Shown: piece by piece, positions 18,372 through 27,587 of the stretch
How the letters are laid out: every line of letters starts with the position of its first letter
How positions within the stretch are numbered: the first letter of the stretch is position 1
NCBI RefSeq assembly: GCF_030123245.1
Contig: NZ_CP126101.1
Coordinates: 1,300,501 to 1,364,500 of the forward strand
Origin: Lysinibacillus pakistanensis
Lineage (GTDB): Bacteria; Bacillota; Bacilli; Bacillales_A; Planococcaceae
Length of the DNA stretch: 64,000 nucleotides
Reading direction: 5' to 3'
Translations under genes and position numbers: made by a program
The notes under the pieces: generated by a model
The model's database searches: none
Told to the model about the DNA's origin: nothing
Seen by the model: only the letters and a program-made list of their open reading frames with translations

Positions 18372-19457
18372 ATGAAAAAACGTAAATTTGGCTTAGTATT
18401 ATCATCAGTTTTAGCGGCGAGTGCTATTCTTGGTGCATGTGGCGCGAAGGAAGAAAAACCAGCAAAAGAAAATGAAAATGCATCATCAGGCGAAAATAAC
18501 AGCGAAGAAGCATTCTCAGTAGCAATGGTTACAGACGTAGGTGGTGTGGATGATAAATCATTCAACCAATCTGCATGGGAAGGTGTTAAAGCCTACGGTA
18601 AAGAACATGGCCTTTCAAGAGGTGAAGGTGGTTTTGAATACCTACAATCAAAAACAGATGCTGACTATGAAACAAACCTAAACAACTTAATTCGCCGTAA
18701 TTTTGACTTAGTTTTCGGTATTGGCTTCATGATGGCTGACGCTGTGGAAGCAGTTGCTGCAGATAACCCAGATAATCATTTCGCATTAATTGATGCAGAA
18801 GTAGAAGCTGACAATGTAGTAAATGTTATGTTCAAAGAGCAAGAAGGTGCTTTCCTAGCAGGTGTTGCTGCTGCGAAAATGACTAAAACAGGTAAAATAG
18901 GCTTTGTAGGTGGCGTAGATATCCCAGTTATTAACCGTTTCGAAGCTGGTTTTATAGCGGGAGCAAAGGCTATAAATCCTGATATTGAAATCCAAGATAA
19001 ATATACTGCTGCATTTGATAAAGCGGATCTTGGTAAAATCACAGCGAACAGCATGTACTCTTCAGGTGTAGATATTATTTTCCATGCTGCGGGTGCCACT
19101 GGTAACGGTGTTTTCTCTGAAGCAAAAGAGCGTAAAGCGAAAGATCCTAATGCAAATGTATGGGTAATCGGTGTAGATGCTGACCAATACGATGAAGGTA
19201 AAGTAGACGATAAAACAAATGTAACGTTAACTTCTATGTTAAAAGGTGTTAATACAGCAGTAGTAGATATTTCTAATAAAGCGAAAAACGGTAAATTCCC
19301 AGGTGGTCAAACACTTACTTACGGTTTAGCTGAGGATGGTGTAAAACTTGCGGATTCTCGTGGCGCAATCCCAGAGGATGTACAAGCAGTAATTGACGAA
19401 TATAAAGGAAAAATTGCTAGCGGTGAAATCGTCGTTCCAGAAAAAGTGGAAAAATAA
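18372..19457 (+). CDS. BMP-family nucleoside-binding lipoprotein of an ABC importer
   Basis: The 361-residue protein has a lipoprotein signal (MKKRKFGLVLSS..., lipobox LGAC, Cys about residue 23), a short acidic/Glu-Asn linker, and the BMP domain opening VAMVTDVGGVDDKSFNQSAW, the signature of PnrA/NupN-type purine nucleoside receptors. It is anchored outside the membrane and delivers ligand to the permeases at 21537-23544. A terminator and a 540-bp gap separate it from the ATPase gene, so the receptor is probably made in excess over the transporter core. Confidence 0.93.
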   Translation: MKKRKFGLVLSSVLAASAILGACGAKEEKPAKENENASSGENNSEEAFSVAMVTDVGGVDDKSFNQSAWEGVKAYGKEHGLSRGEGGFEYLQSKTDADYETNLNNLIRRNFDLVFGIGFMMADAVEAVAADNPDNHFALIDAEVEADNVVNVMFKEQEGAFLAGVAAAKMTKTGKIGFVGGVDIPVINRFEAGFIAGAKAINPDIEIQDKYTAAFDKADLGKITANSMYSSGVDIIFHAAGATGNGVFSEAKERKAKDPNANVWVIGVDADQYDEGKVDDKTNVTLTSMLKGVNTAVVDISNKAKNGKFPGGQTLTYGLAEDGVKLADSRGAIPEDVQAVIDEYKGKIASGEIVVPEKVEK

Positions 19458-19468
19458 TTCATCTCTTG

Positions 19469-19511
19469 ATCATCATAAGGGACTTTTAGCAGACCCTTAT
19501 GATGATTTTTC
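19469..19511 (+). terminator. Terminator (partial) after the BMP lipoprotein gene
   Basis: ATCATCATAAGGG and CCCTTATGATGAT form a perfect 13-bp stem, followed by TTTTT. It sits inside the importer gene set and would reduce readthrough to the ATPase and permease genes. Confidence 0.88.
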
Positions 19512-19657
19512 AATCTATCGTTATATTTCGACTATTTATACTATTTGATTATTTTAAGATAGAGCTAGTATTTCAAAATATAATCGCGAGTTTATGAGTA
19601 TTGATGGAAACAAATTAATAGAAGAAAGGTTTCTAACGATGACCTTTCCTGTATTAA

Positions 19658-19760
19658 TTTATCTTCATTCAGCAGAAGACTCCTACCTCTACAGGTGGTG
19701 AGATGAATGCGGTTTTGGTATGGATCTTCATTCAGAAAAATACTGACCTCTATTGACAGG
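19658..19760 (+). repeat. Dispersed hairpin element, copy A (degenerate)
   Basis: Starts with the shared hairpin: outer arms CATTCA/TGAATG and inner arms about CTACCT/AGGTGG. A second, weaker ATTCAG...GACCTCTATTGACAGG follows at about 19730-19760. The later hairpins of the full element (see 32810-33028) are not recognisable. The rest of this 540-bp gap, to 19990, shows nothing I can identify. Confidence 0.75.
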
Positions 19761-19998
19761 GCAAAATATGAGTGAATTTTTTGTTAATTTGGAAAGCCTA
19801 TTGCCCACTGAGCGAAGATAGAAATATTGGCTATCATTACAATGATAGTAATATAGCTAGTATTAGAGTTAATACAAGTCTTCATATCATTTCAAAAACT
19901 GGACGTATTGCTTATCTGTATCAAAAGTCTAAGCATCAGATACGAATACGCCATAGCGAAATTTATTTACAAAAGTGCCTATTAAGGGAGTGACTAAA

Positions 19999-21537
19999 TT
20001 GGAACATGTGATTGAGATGCTAGGGATCCGTAAAGAATTCGGAGATTTCGTGGCGAATAATAATATCACCCTCCAACTGAAAAAAGGCGAAATCCATGCA
20101 TTGCTAGGCGAAAACGGTGCAGGTAAGTCGACTTTAATGAACGTCCTTTTTGGTTTGTATCAACCAGAGGGAGGCGAAATTCGAGTTCGTGGGAAGGCTG
20201 TTAAAATTACAAACCCGAATGTTGCCAATGATTTAGGTATTGGTATGGTGCATCAGCACTTTATGTTAGTGGAAAACTTTACAGTAACAGAGAACATTAT
20301 TTTAGGTACTGAACCAACTAAAATGGGGATTGTTAACATTAAGGATGCAGCTAAAAGTGTACAGGCTCTTTCTGAAAAATATGGTTTAGATGTTGATCCC
20401 TATGCGAAAATTGAGGATATAACGGTTGGGATGCAACAGCGTGTTGAAATCTTAAAAACTTTATATCGTGGAGCAGAAATTTTAATCTTTGATGAACCTA
20501 CTGCATCTCTAACACCTCAAGAAATTACTGAATTAATACAGATTATGCGTCGTTTAATTGCAGAGGGAAAATCTATTATTTTAATTACCCACAAACTAAA
20601 AGAGATTATGGAAGTTTCTGATCGTGTAACAATTATCCGCAAGGGTGAAGGCATCGGAACTGTTGTTACAAAAGAAACAAACCCAGAACAACTAGCAGAG
20701 ATGATGGTTGGGCGTCATGTAGAATTTAAAACAGTGAAAACAGAGGCTACACCTACAAAAGAAGTACTTTCCATTGAAAATGTGGTCGTTACAGACTACC
20801 GTAATATTGATAAAGTAAAAGGGCTTAACTTAAAGGTTCGTAAGGGTGAAATCGTTGGTATTGCAGGTATTGATGGCAATGGACAGTCCGAATTAATCGA
20901 AGCCATTACAGGTCTGCGTAAAATCAAAAGTGGTTCTGTGAAATTAAATGGTAAAGATATAACGAATATGAAGCCTCGAAAAATTACAGAGGCGGGTGTT
21001 GGGCATATTCCTCAAGACCGTCATAAGCATGGTTTAGTGTTAGATTTCCCAATTGGGCATAATATTGCCTTACAAACCTATTACCAGCCTCCAATTGCAA
21101 AGGGCTTTGTTATGGATTATAAAAAGGTATCTGAAAAAGCACAACAGGTTATTAAAGAGTATGATGTGCGTACAGGTAATGGTGAAATGACGCCAGCTCG
21201 TGCACTTTCTGGTGGTAATCAGCAAAAAGCGATTATTGGTCGTGAAATTGATCGTGATCCAGATTTATTAATCGCGGCATTACCAACGCGTGGCCTAGAT
21301 GTAGGGGCAATTGAATTTATTCACTCTCGCCTGATAGAACAACGTGATAAAGGAAAAGCTGTTCTGTTAATTTCATTTGAATTAGATGAAGTTATGAATG
21401 TTTCAGACCGTATTGCTGTTATTTATGAAGGACAGATTGTAGATGAATTAAATCCAAAAGAAACTTCAGAACAAGAGCTTGGCTTATTAATGGCAGGTCA
21501 AAGTAAAAAGAATCATACGAAGGAGGGGAACGACTAA
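19999..21537 (+). CDS. nupO: Nucleoside ABC importer, double ATP-binding protein (NupO-like)
   Basis: The 512-residue protein has two ABC domains. The first has a canonical Walker A (GENGAGKST) but a signature read as TVGMQQRVEI. The second has GIDGNGQSEL in place of Walker A and LSGGNQQKAIIG as its signature, the RbsA/NupO pattern with one degenerate site. I chose the TTG at 19999, behind AAGGGAGTGA; the frame extends eight codons upstream without a ribosome-binding site. It overlaps the first permease gene by one base (TAATG). Confidence 0.92.
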   Translation: MEHVIEMLGIRKEFGDFVANNNITLQLKKGEIHALLGENGAGKSTLMNVLFGLYQPEGGEIRVRGKAVKITNPNVANDLGIGMVHQHFMLVENFTVTENIILGTEPTKMGIVNIKDAAKSVQALSEKYGLDVDPYAKIEDITVGMQQRVEILKTLYRGAEILIFDEPTASLTPQEITELIQIMRRLIAEGKSIILITHKLKEIMEVSDRVTIIRKGEGIGTVVTKETNPEQLAEMMVGRHVEFKTVKTEATPTKEVLSIENVVVTDYRNIDKVKGLNLKVRKGEIVGIAGIDGNGQSELIEAITGLRKIKSGSVKLNGKDITNMKPRKITEAGVGHIPQDRHKHGLVLDFPIGHNIALQTYYQPPIAKGFVMDYKKVSEKAQQVIKEYDVRTGNGEMTPARALSGGNQQKAIIGREIDRDPDLLIAALPTRGLDVGAIEFIHSRLIEQRDKGKAVLLISFELDEVMNVSDRIAVIYEGQIVDELNPKETSEQELGLLMAGQSKKNHTKEGND

Positions 21538-22583
21538 TGTCAAATCGTGTCATTAATATACTCGTTCCTGTCATCTCTATTATTATCGGTTTAATTGTTG
21601 GAGCTATCGTAATGGTAGTCAGCGGCTATGATCCAATACAAGGTTATATCGCTCTTTGGACAGGTATTTTTGGAGATTCATATTCAATCGGGAACACAAT
21701 CCGTCAAATAACACCGTATCTTTTGGCAGGTCTTGCTGTAGCATTTGCCTTCCGTACAGGTTTATTCAATATTGGTGTTGAAGGTCAGTTAATTTTAGGT
21801 TGGCTCGCTGCCGCATGGGTAGGATATGCATTTGAATTACCTAAAATTATTCACTTACCATTAGCATTGCTTGCTGCAGCAGTTGCAGGTGCATTTTGGG
21901 CCTTTATTGCAGGTTTCTTAAAAGCGAAATTTAAAGTTCACGAAGTAATTGCGACAATTATGTTAAATTACACTGCGCTTTATATTGCGAACGCAGTGAT
22001 TAAAAGATTGTCAGATGGGAGCTTTAAAACAGAACGTATTCATGAATCAGCTTCATTACGTTCTCCGTTTTTAAGAGAGCTTACAGACAATTCAAGTCTT
22101 CACTATGGGATCATTGTTGCACTTTTAATGGTAGTCGTGATGTGGTTTATTTTAGAAAAAACAACACGTGGGTACGAGCTAAAAGCAGTAGGATTCAATA
22201 AAAATGCTGCCGAATATGCGGGTATGAGTGTCAATAAAAATATTATATTAGCAATGACGATTTCAGGTATGTTTGCTGGACTTGGCGGTGCGATGGAGGC
22301 ACTGGGTACTTTCCAAAACGCTTCTATTAAACCAGGCTTTACAGGTATAGGTTTCGATGGTATTGCTGTTGCCTTGCTTGGTGCGAACACGCCACTAGGG
22401 GTTGTGTTTGGAGCCTCATTATTCGGCTCACTTAAATATGGTGCGTTAAATATGCCAAACGCTGCAGGGATCCCAGAGGAAATTGTTTCTATTATTATCG
22501 CGTTAATTATTTTCTTTGTAGCTTCTGGCTACATTATTCGAGTTGGATTACAAAAGTTGAGTAAGAAAAAGGAGGGGCAATAA
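21537..22583 (+). CDS. nupP: Nucleoside ABC importer permease 1 (NupP-like)
   Basis: The 348-residue integral membrane protein of the BPD_transp_2 (RbsC/BmpC) family has about ten hydrophobic segments. FRTGLFNIGVEGQLILG and MFAGLGGAMEALGTF are the conserved family segments. It is translationally coupled to the ATPase gene and pairs with the next permease in the membrane. The best characterised relatives import purine nucleosides. Confidence 0.92.
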   Translation: MSNRVINILVPVISIIIGLIVGAIVMVVSGYDPIQGYIALWTGIFGDSYSIGNTIRQITPYLLAGLAVAFAFRTGLFNIGVEGQLILGWLAAAWVGYAFELPKIIHLPLALLAAAVAGAFWAFIAGFLKAKFKVHEVIATIMLNYTALYIANAVIKRLSDGSFKTERIHESASLRSPFLRELTDNSSLHYGIIVALLMVVVMWFILEKTTRGYELKAVGFNKNAAEYAGMSVNKNIILAMTISGMFAGLGGAMEALGTFQNASIKPGFTGIGFDGIAVALLGANTPLGVVFGASLFGSLKYGALNMPNAAGIPEEIVSIIIALIIFFVASGYIIRVGLQKLSKKKEGQ

Positions 22584-22584
22584 C

Positions 22585-23544
22585 ATGACCTTTTTAGAAA
22601 TGTTATATTTTATCATCCCTTCTGCGATTCTTTATGCAACACCATTAATCTTTACGGCCATCGGTGGTGTTTTCTCTGAACGCTCTGGTGTTGTTAACAT
22701 CGGGCTAGAAGGTTTAATGATAGTTGGAGCCTTTGTTGGTATATTTGTCAATTTAGAATTTGCTTCAACATTCGGTGCAGCAACTATTTGGGTGGCAATG
22801 CTTGCAGCTATCGTTGTAGGAGGTATCTTCTCACTTTTCCATGCTGTTGCCTCAATCTCCTTCCGTGCCGATCAAACGGTATCAGGGGTAGCCATCAACT
22901 TACTAGGTTTGGCTGCAACAGTCTTTTTAGTAAAAATGATTTATGATAAAGGTCAAACAGATATGATTGACCAACCTATTCGTCGTTTCGGAATCCCTTA
23001 TTTAGAGGATATTCCATTTTTGGGTCCTTTATTATTCAAAGAAGTTTATAGTACTTCTATATTAGCTTTTGTAGTAGCAATTGGCGCATGGTTTATCATC
23101 TATAAAACGCCATTTGGTTTACGTCTTCGCGCAGTCGGTGAGCACCCAATGGCAGCAGATACAATGGGTATAAATGTTAATAAAATGCGCTATATTGCAG
23201 TTGTGATCTCAGGAGCCCTTGGTGGTCTTGGTGGGGCTGTCTATGCCCAAACTATTACGCACGACTTCTCACATGCAACTATTGCTGGGCAAGGGTTTAT
23301 GGCTATTGCAGCAATGATTTTCGGGAAGTGGCATCCAATCGGTGCACTTGGTGCTGCATTATTCTTTGGATTAGCGCAAACGTTAAGTATCGCAGGGAAC
23401 CAAATGCCATATATCCAAGAGATTCCGGCAGTATACCTACAAATTTTACCTTATGTCTTAACAATCCTTGCATTAGCTGGCTTTATCGGTAAAGCAAGTG
23501 CACCAAAAGCTAGTGGACAGCCTTATATTAAAGGTAAACGTTAA
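22585..23544 (+). CDS. nupQ: Nucleoside ABC importer permease 2 (NupQ-like)
   Basis: The 319-residue protein is the second BPD_transp_2 permease. GVFSERSGVVNIGLEGLMIVG and SGALGGLGGAVYAQ are family hallmarks, and it has about nine membrane segments. It starts one base after the previous gene and ends the set at a strong terminator. The gene order receptor, ATPase, permease, permease matches nupNOPQ, although the locus (between ymfC and ymfF) differs from that of B. subtilis nupNOPQ. Confidence 0.92.
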   Translation: MTFLEMLYFIIPSAILYATPLIFTAIGGVFSERSGVVNIGLEGLMIVGAFVGIFVNLEFASTFGAATIWVAMLAAIVVGGIFSLFHAVASISFRADQTVSGVAINLLGLAATVFLVKMIYDKGQTDMIDQPIRRFGIPYLEDIPFLGPLLFKEVYSTSILAFVVAIGAWFIIYKTPFGLRLRAVGEHPMAADTMGINVNKMRYIAVVISGALGGLGGAVYAQTITHDFSHATIAGQGFMAIAAMIFGKWHPIGALGAALFFGLAQTLSIAGNQMPYIQEIPAVYLQILPYVLTILALAGFIGKASAPKASGQPYIKGKR

Positions 23545-23572
23545 ATAATAGGTAGCTAAATGTCTTAACACT

Positions 23573-23603
23573 AAAGACTGAGCGAAAATGCTCAGTCTTT
23601 TTC
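23573..23603 (+). terminator. Terminator of the nucleoside importer genes
   Basis: AAAGACTGAGC and GCTCAGTCTTT form a perfect 11-bp stem with a 6-nt loop and T run. Confidence 0.93.
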
Positions 23604-23697
23604 CTTGTACATATCTTAGATGTTTAGGAAAATAGAGATGTTGCACCATCATGCTAATGTAATTTTACACTTTTCAAATACATACTTTGGATTCTTT

Positions 23698-23727
23698 TTG
23701 CAATTATAGACAATAGCCATGTATAGT
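23698..23727 (+). promoter_or_regulatory. Candidate SigA promoter of ymfF
   Basis: TTGCAA, an 18-nt spacer and TATAGT, about 45 bp before the ymfF start codon. Confidence 0.55.
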
Positions 23728-23772
23728 ATGTGTAGTACATTGTTATATTAAGAAGGATAGGAGGGTTTCCAT

Positions 23773-25044
23773 ATGTTTAAAACAATACCTTTTGCAAAAG
23801 GTGTCAACTTGCATATCCGACAAACAACCCAATTTAAAACCGTAAATTTTTCAATTAAATGGAGAAGAGCATTAACGGCTCAAAATGCATCTGAACGTAC
23901 TGTATTAACAAATGTTTTGCAACATAGTAACGCCAAATATACAACGACTGCTGCATTCCGAAGCTTTTTGGATGATTTATATGGTACTGTGCTGTATTTT
24001 GACACTTCCAAACGTGGTAATGAGCATACGGTACTAATGAATATAGAGACTGTAAATGATCAATATTTAGCCAATACAAGTGTTTTAAATGAAGTACTAG
24101 GTATTATACACACAGCAATATTTGAACCTAATTTAGAAAACGGTGTATTTAAAGAATCCATTGTAGAACGAGAGAAGAAAATGGTCATTCAGCGTATTGA
24201 ATCCATCTTCGATGATAAATCCCGTTTTGCTCAGGTTCGCCTTCAGCAAATTTTACGTCCAAATGAACCGGCCTCTATTTCTGCTAACGGCACTGTCGAG
24301 GACATTCAAAAAATTACACCTACTTCATTACTGGAAGCATACCAATCCATGCTTGCCAACGATAAAATTGACATTTATGTTGCAGGGGATATTAATGAAG
24401 ACGAAATTATAGCGAAGCTGAAAAAAGCGCTACCATTTACGGATCGTACTCCAGAAGAAATTCCTGTTGTGCTACCACAGCAACATCCGCAAAATGATTA
24501 TGTTCGTGAACAACAAGAAATGAAGCAAGGAAAAATGCATATTGGCTTTAGTACACCTGTAAGATTTGGTGATGCAGATTTTGCAAAAATGCAAATCTTT
24601 AACGGCATCTTTGGTGGTTATCCACATGCTAAATTATTCATGAATGTTCGTGAAAAGGAAAGTCTGGCTTATTATGCATCTAGTTCATATGCATCACATT
24701 ATGGCTTATTGTTTGTTGTATCTGGAATTGAACCAAAGAATGAGGAAAAAGCCTTATCACTCATTAAAGAACAACTTGCTGTTATGCAAGCAGGCGAAAT
24801 TACAGATTTGGAATTAGAGCAAACAAAAGCTATGTTGACGAACCAATTAAAGGAATCATTAGATTCTGCCCGAGGACAAATAGAAATTTTTGACCAATAC
24901 AAAGATTTACCCGAGGAGTTCTCTGTTGAAACCTGGGCAAATAAGTGGAAAGCTGTGACGAAGGAAGATGTTGTTGAAATGGCAAAGCAAGTACAGCTAG
25001 AAGCGGTCTATTTCTTATGTGGGAAGGAGCAAGCCGCACAATGA
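23773..25044 (+). CDS. ymfF: M16 peptidase-like protein YmfF, apparently catalytically inactive
   Basis: The 423-residue protein has the M16 (insulinase/MPP) fold pattern with the C-terminal half segment MNVREKESLAYYASSSY, but the HxxEH zinc motif is absent from the N-terminal half. This matches YmfF, the non-catalytic partner of YmfH. The pair resembles the alpha/beta organisation of mitochondrial processing peptidase. The stop codon overlaps the ymfH start (ATGA), so the two are coupled and likely form a heterodimer. Confidence 0.88.
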   Translation: MFKTIPFAKGVNLHIRQTTQFKTVNFSIKWRRALTAQNASERTVLTNVLQHSNAKYTTTAAFRSFLDDLYGTVLYFDTSKRGNEHTVLMNIETVNDQYLANTSVLNEVLGIIHTAIFEPNLENGVFKESIVEREKKMVIQRIESIFDDKSRFAQVRLQQILRPNEPASISANGTVEDIQKITPTSLLEAYQSMLANDKIDIYVAGDINEDEIIAKLKKALPFTDRTPEEIPVVLPQQHPQNDYVREQQEMKQGKMHIGFSTPVRFGDADFAKMQIFNGIFGGYPHAKLFMNVREKESLAYYASSSYASHYGLLFVVSGIEPKNEEKALSLIKEQLAVMQAGEITDLELEQTKAMLTNQLKESLDSARGQIEIFDQYKDLPEEFSVETWANKWKAVTKEDVVEMAKQVQLEAVYFLCGKEQAAQ

Positions 25045-26342
25045 AAACAATTGAATTCAAGCAATTAGATGAAACACTTTACTATGAAAAACTTGAAAAC
25101 GGTCTAGATGTTTATATTTTACCGAAAAAAGGATTTTCTAAAACATTTGTCACTTTCACCACTAAGTATGGCTCTGTTGATCGTACATTTGTGCCGATTG
25201 GTGAAACAGAAAGCATTACAGTACCTGATGGCATTGCCCACTTTTTAGAGCATAAAATGTTTGAAAAAGAAGATGGAGATGTCTTCCAAAAATTTAGCGA
25301 ATTTGGTGCCTCTGCTAATGCTTTTACGTCATTTACACGGACTGCTTATTTATTTTCATCTACAGATAATATTTATAAAAGCACAGAAACGTTACTAAAT
25401 TTTGTGCAAGAGCCTTATTTTACTGAAGCAACAGTCAATAAGGAAAAGGGTATAATTGGACAGGAAATTACCATGTATGATGATCAACCAGATTGGCGTC
25501 TGTACTTTGGTACGATTGAAAATATGTTTCATACACACCCAGTAAAAATTGATATTGCTGGTACGATAGAGTCAATTGATGGAATTACAGCTGATCATTT
25601 ATATACGTGTTACAACACTTTCTATCACCCAGCTAACATGCTTTTATTTGTTATTGGGGCTGTAGATCCGAATGAGATGATAGCATTTATTCGCGAAAAT
25701 CAAACTAACAAAGAATTTCCTGAGCCAACACCTATTCAACGCTTTTTTGATCAAGAGCCAGTTGAAGTGGCGATAAAAGAACGTACATTGAATATGGATG
25801 TACAGAAGCCAAAGATGTATATAGGTTTAAAAGCAAAAGATACAAATCTTTCTGGACGTGATATGTTAAAGCATGAGCTATCTGTCCAAATTGCGCTAGA
25901 GCTTATTTTTGGCCGTACCTCAAGCTTTTATGAACGTGTTTATGATGAAGGTTTAATTGATGAGACCTATGCCTTTGATTTTACATTAGAAAAAGGCTTT
26001 GGCTTTGCTATGATCGGCTCTGATACAACAGAACCAGCTACATTGGAGAAAGCAATTAAGGAAGAATTAGCCAAGTATGATGGTAAGGGACAATTTGAGC
26101 CTACAGATTTAGAACGAGTAAAACGTAAGAAAATTGGATTCTTCCTACGTGCATTGAATTCCATTGAATTTATCGCTAACCAATTTACACGCTATTCGTT
26201 TAATGACATGAATTTATTCGATGTTGTGCCTGTATTAGAGGAACTGACGATTGAGGATTTGAAAAAAGCATTTACTTCGATTCAAGGTGAATCTCAACAA
26301 ACTGTTTTTAAAATCTTACCGGCAGAGAAGGGCGCACAGTGA
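25041..26342 (+). CDS. ymfH: M16 zinc peptidase YmfH
   Basis: The 433-residue M16 protein has an intact HFLEH motif (residues 67-71, in GIAHFLEHKMFE). The ATG at 25041 is preferred over an upstream in-frame codon because GGGAAGGAGC lies just before it and it overlaps the ymfF stop. It is probably the catalytic half of the YmfF-YmfH pair; relatives in streptococci and Bacillus process small exported peptides. It overlaps ymfI by 4 bp. Confidence 0.92.
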   Translation: MKTIEFKQLDETLYYEKLENGLDVYILPKKGFSKTFVTFTTKYGSVDRTFVPIGETESITVPDGIAHFLEHKMFEKEDGDVFQKFSEFGASANAFTSFTRTAYLFSSTDNIYKSTETLLNFVQEPYFTEATVNKEKGIIGQEITMYDDQPDWRLYFGTIENMFHTHPVKIDIAGTIESIDGITADHLYTCYNTFYHPANMLLFVIGAVDPNEMIAFIRENQTNKEFPEPTPIQRFFDQEPVEVAIKERTLNMDVQKPKMYIGLKAKDTNLSGRDMLKHELSVQIALELIFGRTSSFYERVYDEGLIDETYAFDFTLEKGFGFAMIGSDTTEPATLEKAIKEELAKYDGKGQFEPTDLERVKRKKIGFFLRALNSIEFIANQFTRYSFNDMNLFDVVPVLEELTIEDLKKAFTSIQGESQQTVFKILPAEKGAQ

Positions 26343-27067
26343 AAAAATTTGTCCTTGTACTAGGGGCATCAGGGGAGATTGGCCGTGCTATTTGCCAAAG
26401 TCTAGCTGCAGACGGATGGTCTATCTATGTCCATTATTCGAATAACGAGAAAGCTGCACAGGATTTATATGCTTCCCTATCAAAAAATTTTCCTGCACAG
26501 GAATTTATGCTTGTGCAAGGAGATTTTTCAAAAGAAACGGGTGCTGAGTCAGTTGCTTCACAAGTTTTTAATGTGCAGGCTATTGTTTTTTCAAGCGGTC
26601 AGGCGCATTATTCTCTCCTTGAAGATACGACAGTTGAAGATATGGATGCTTTATGGCGTGTCCATGTGCAAAATCCTATGCGTTTGACAGCATTACTTTC
26701 ATCCAAGCTTCGAGCTCATGATGTCAGCTATGTGCTTTTTATCGGCTCAATTTGGGGCGAGGCAGGCTCAGCTGGCGAAGCACTTTATGCTACGGTAAAG
26801 GGAGCTCAACACGCTTTTGTGAAATCCTATGCCAAGGAAGCTGCACTGTCACGAATTCGAGTGAATGCAATTGCTCCAGGATTTATTAACACTTCAATGA
26901 ATAGTCATTTAAGTAAAGAGGAGCTCAATTACATTTTAGAAGACATTCCGTTAGGTACTATTGGAGAAACCACAGATGTGGCTGAGATGGTGCGTTTCTA
27001 TCTTTCAGGAAAAGCAGATTATGTCACAGGACAAATAATTCGTTTAAATGGTGGCTGGTACATATAA
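26339..27067 (+). CDS. ymfI: Short-chain dehydrogenase/reductase YmfI
   Basis: The 242-residue SDR protein has the coenzyme motif GASGEIGRA near the N-terminus, the catalytic triad in the form S (FIGSIWGEAG) and YxxxK (YATVKGAQ), and a C-terminal GQIIRLNGGW typical of FabG-like enzymes. The start is GTG, overlapping the ymfH stop. The substrate is unknown; FabG-like 3-oxoacyl reduction is possible, but the genomic position points to YmfI. Confidence 0.9.
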   Translation: MKKFVLVLGASGEIGRAICQSLAADGWSIYVHYSNNEKAAQDLYASLSKNFPAQEFMLVQGDFSKETGAESVASQVFNVQAIVFSSGQAHYSLLEDTTVEDMDALWRVHVQNPMRLTALLSSKLRAHDVSYVLFIGSIWGEAGSAGEALYATVKGAQHAFVKSYAKEAALSRIRVNAIAPGFINTSMNSHLSKEELNYILEDIPLGTIGETTDVAEMVRFYLSGKADYVTGQIIRLNGGWYI

Positions 27068-27111
27068 TATTCTTTTTTGCACATACTACATGTGTAAAGG
27101 AGGAGGAACAT

Positions 27112-27369
27112 ATGACCATTTTAGAAAACTGGCAAAAATGGACATCGTTTTTAGGACAAAATGTTATGCAGGCAGAATCAACTGGTATGCCAAAGAAAAT
27201 GATTCAGCAAGCAGCTGTACAAATTGGCGAATATTTGGCGACAAATGTCGACCCTAAAAACGAACAAGAGCGAGTGCTGTCGGATTTATGGGGCGTTGCC
27301 TCTGAAGATGAAAAAGAAGCACTAGCGAATTGTGTCATTAAACTTGTGCAAAATAAGCATGTGCAGTAA
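27112..27369 (+). CDS. ymfJ: DUF3243 protein YmfJ
   Basis: The small, soluble, mainly helical protein of 85 residues (MTILENWQKWTSFLGQNVMQ) belongs to the DUF3243 family and has no known function. AAGGAGGAGG precedes the ATG. It closes the ymfF-H-I-J unit in front of a terminator, the same order as in B. subtilis. Confidence 0.87.
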   Translation: MTILENWQKWTSFLGQNVMQAESTGMPKKMIQQAAVQIGEYLATNVDPKNEQERVLSDLWGVASEDEKEALANCVIKLVQNKHVQ

Positions 27370-27396
27370 AAAAGAGGAGAGCTTTCTCCTCTTTTT
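27368..27396 (+). terminator. Terminator of ymfF-ymfJ
   Basis: AAAAAAGAGGAGA and TCTCCTCTTTTTT pair perfectly around a short loop, ending in a T run. Confidence 0.92.
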
Positions 27397-27587
27397 TCTA
27401 TATCAAAAACATTCTTCCTATCGAAAAGGGAACGTATGTAAGCCTATTTGGATGGCTTTTAAAAAAAATAGGAAGTTTTTAAAAATAACGAGGTATTTCC
27501 ATGTATTCTAACTTTCCATTACATAAAAAATCAGCTATGATGGAACTTATAAAGGATTTTTTACGTTAACTAATAGGAAGGGAACGA

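Noticed and set aside
19761..19993. ORF at 19772-19993 before the nupO-like gene
   Set aside because: No ribosome-binding site or family; lies in the degenerate repeat gap and overlaps the real start of the ATPase gene.
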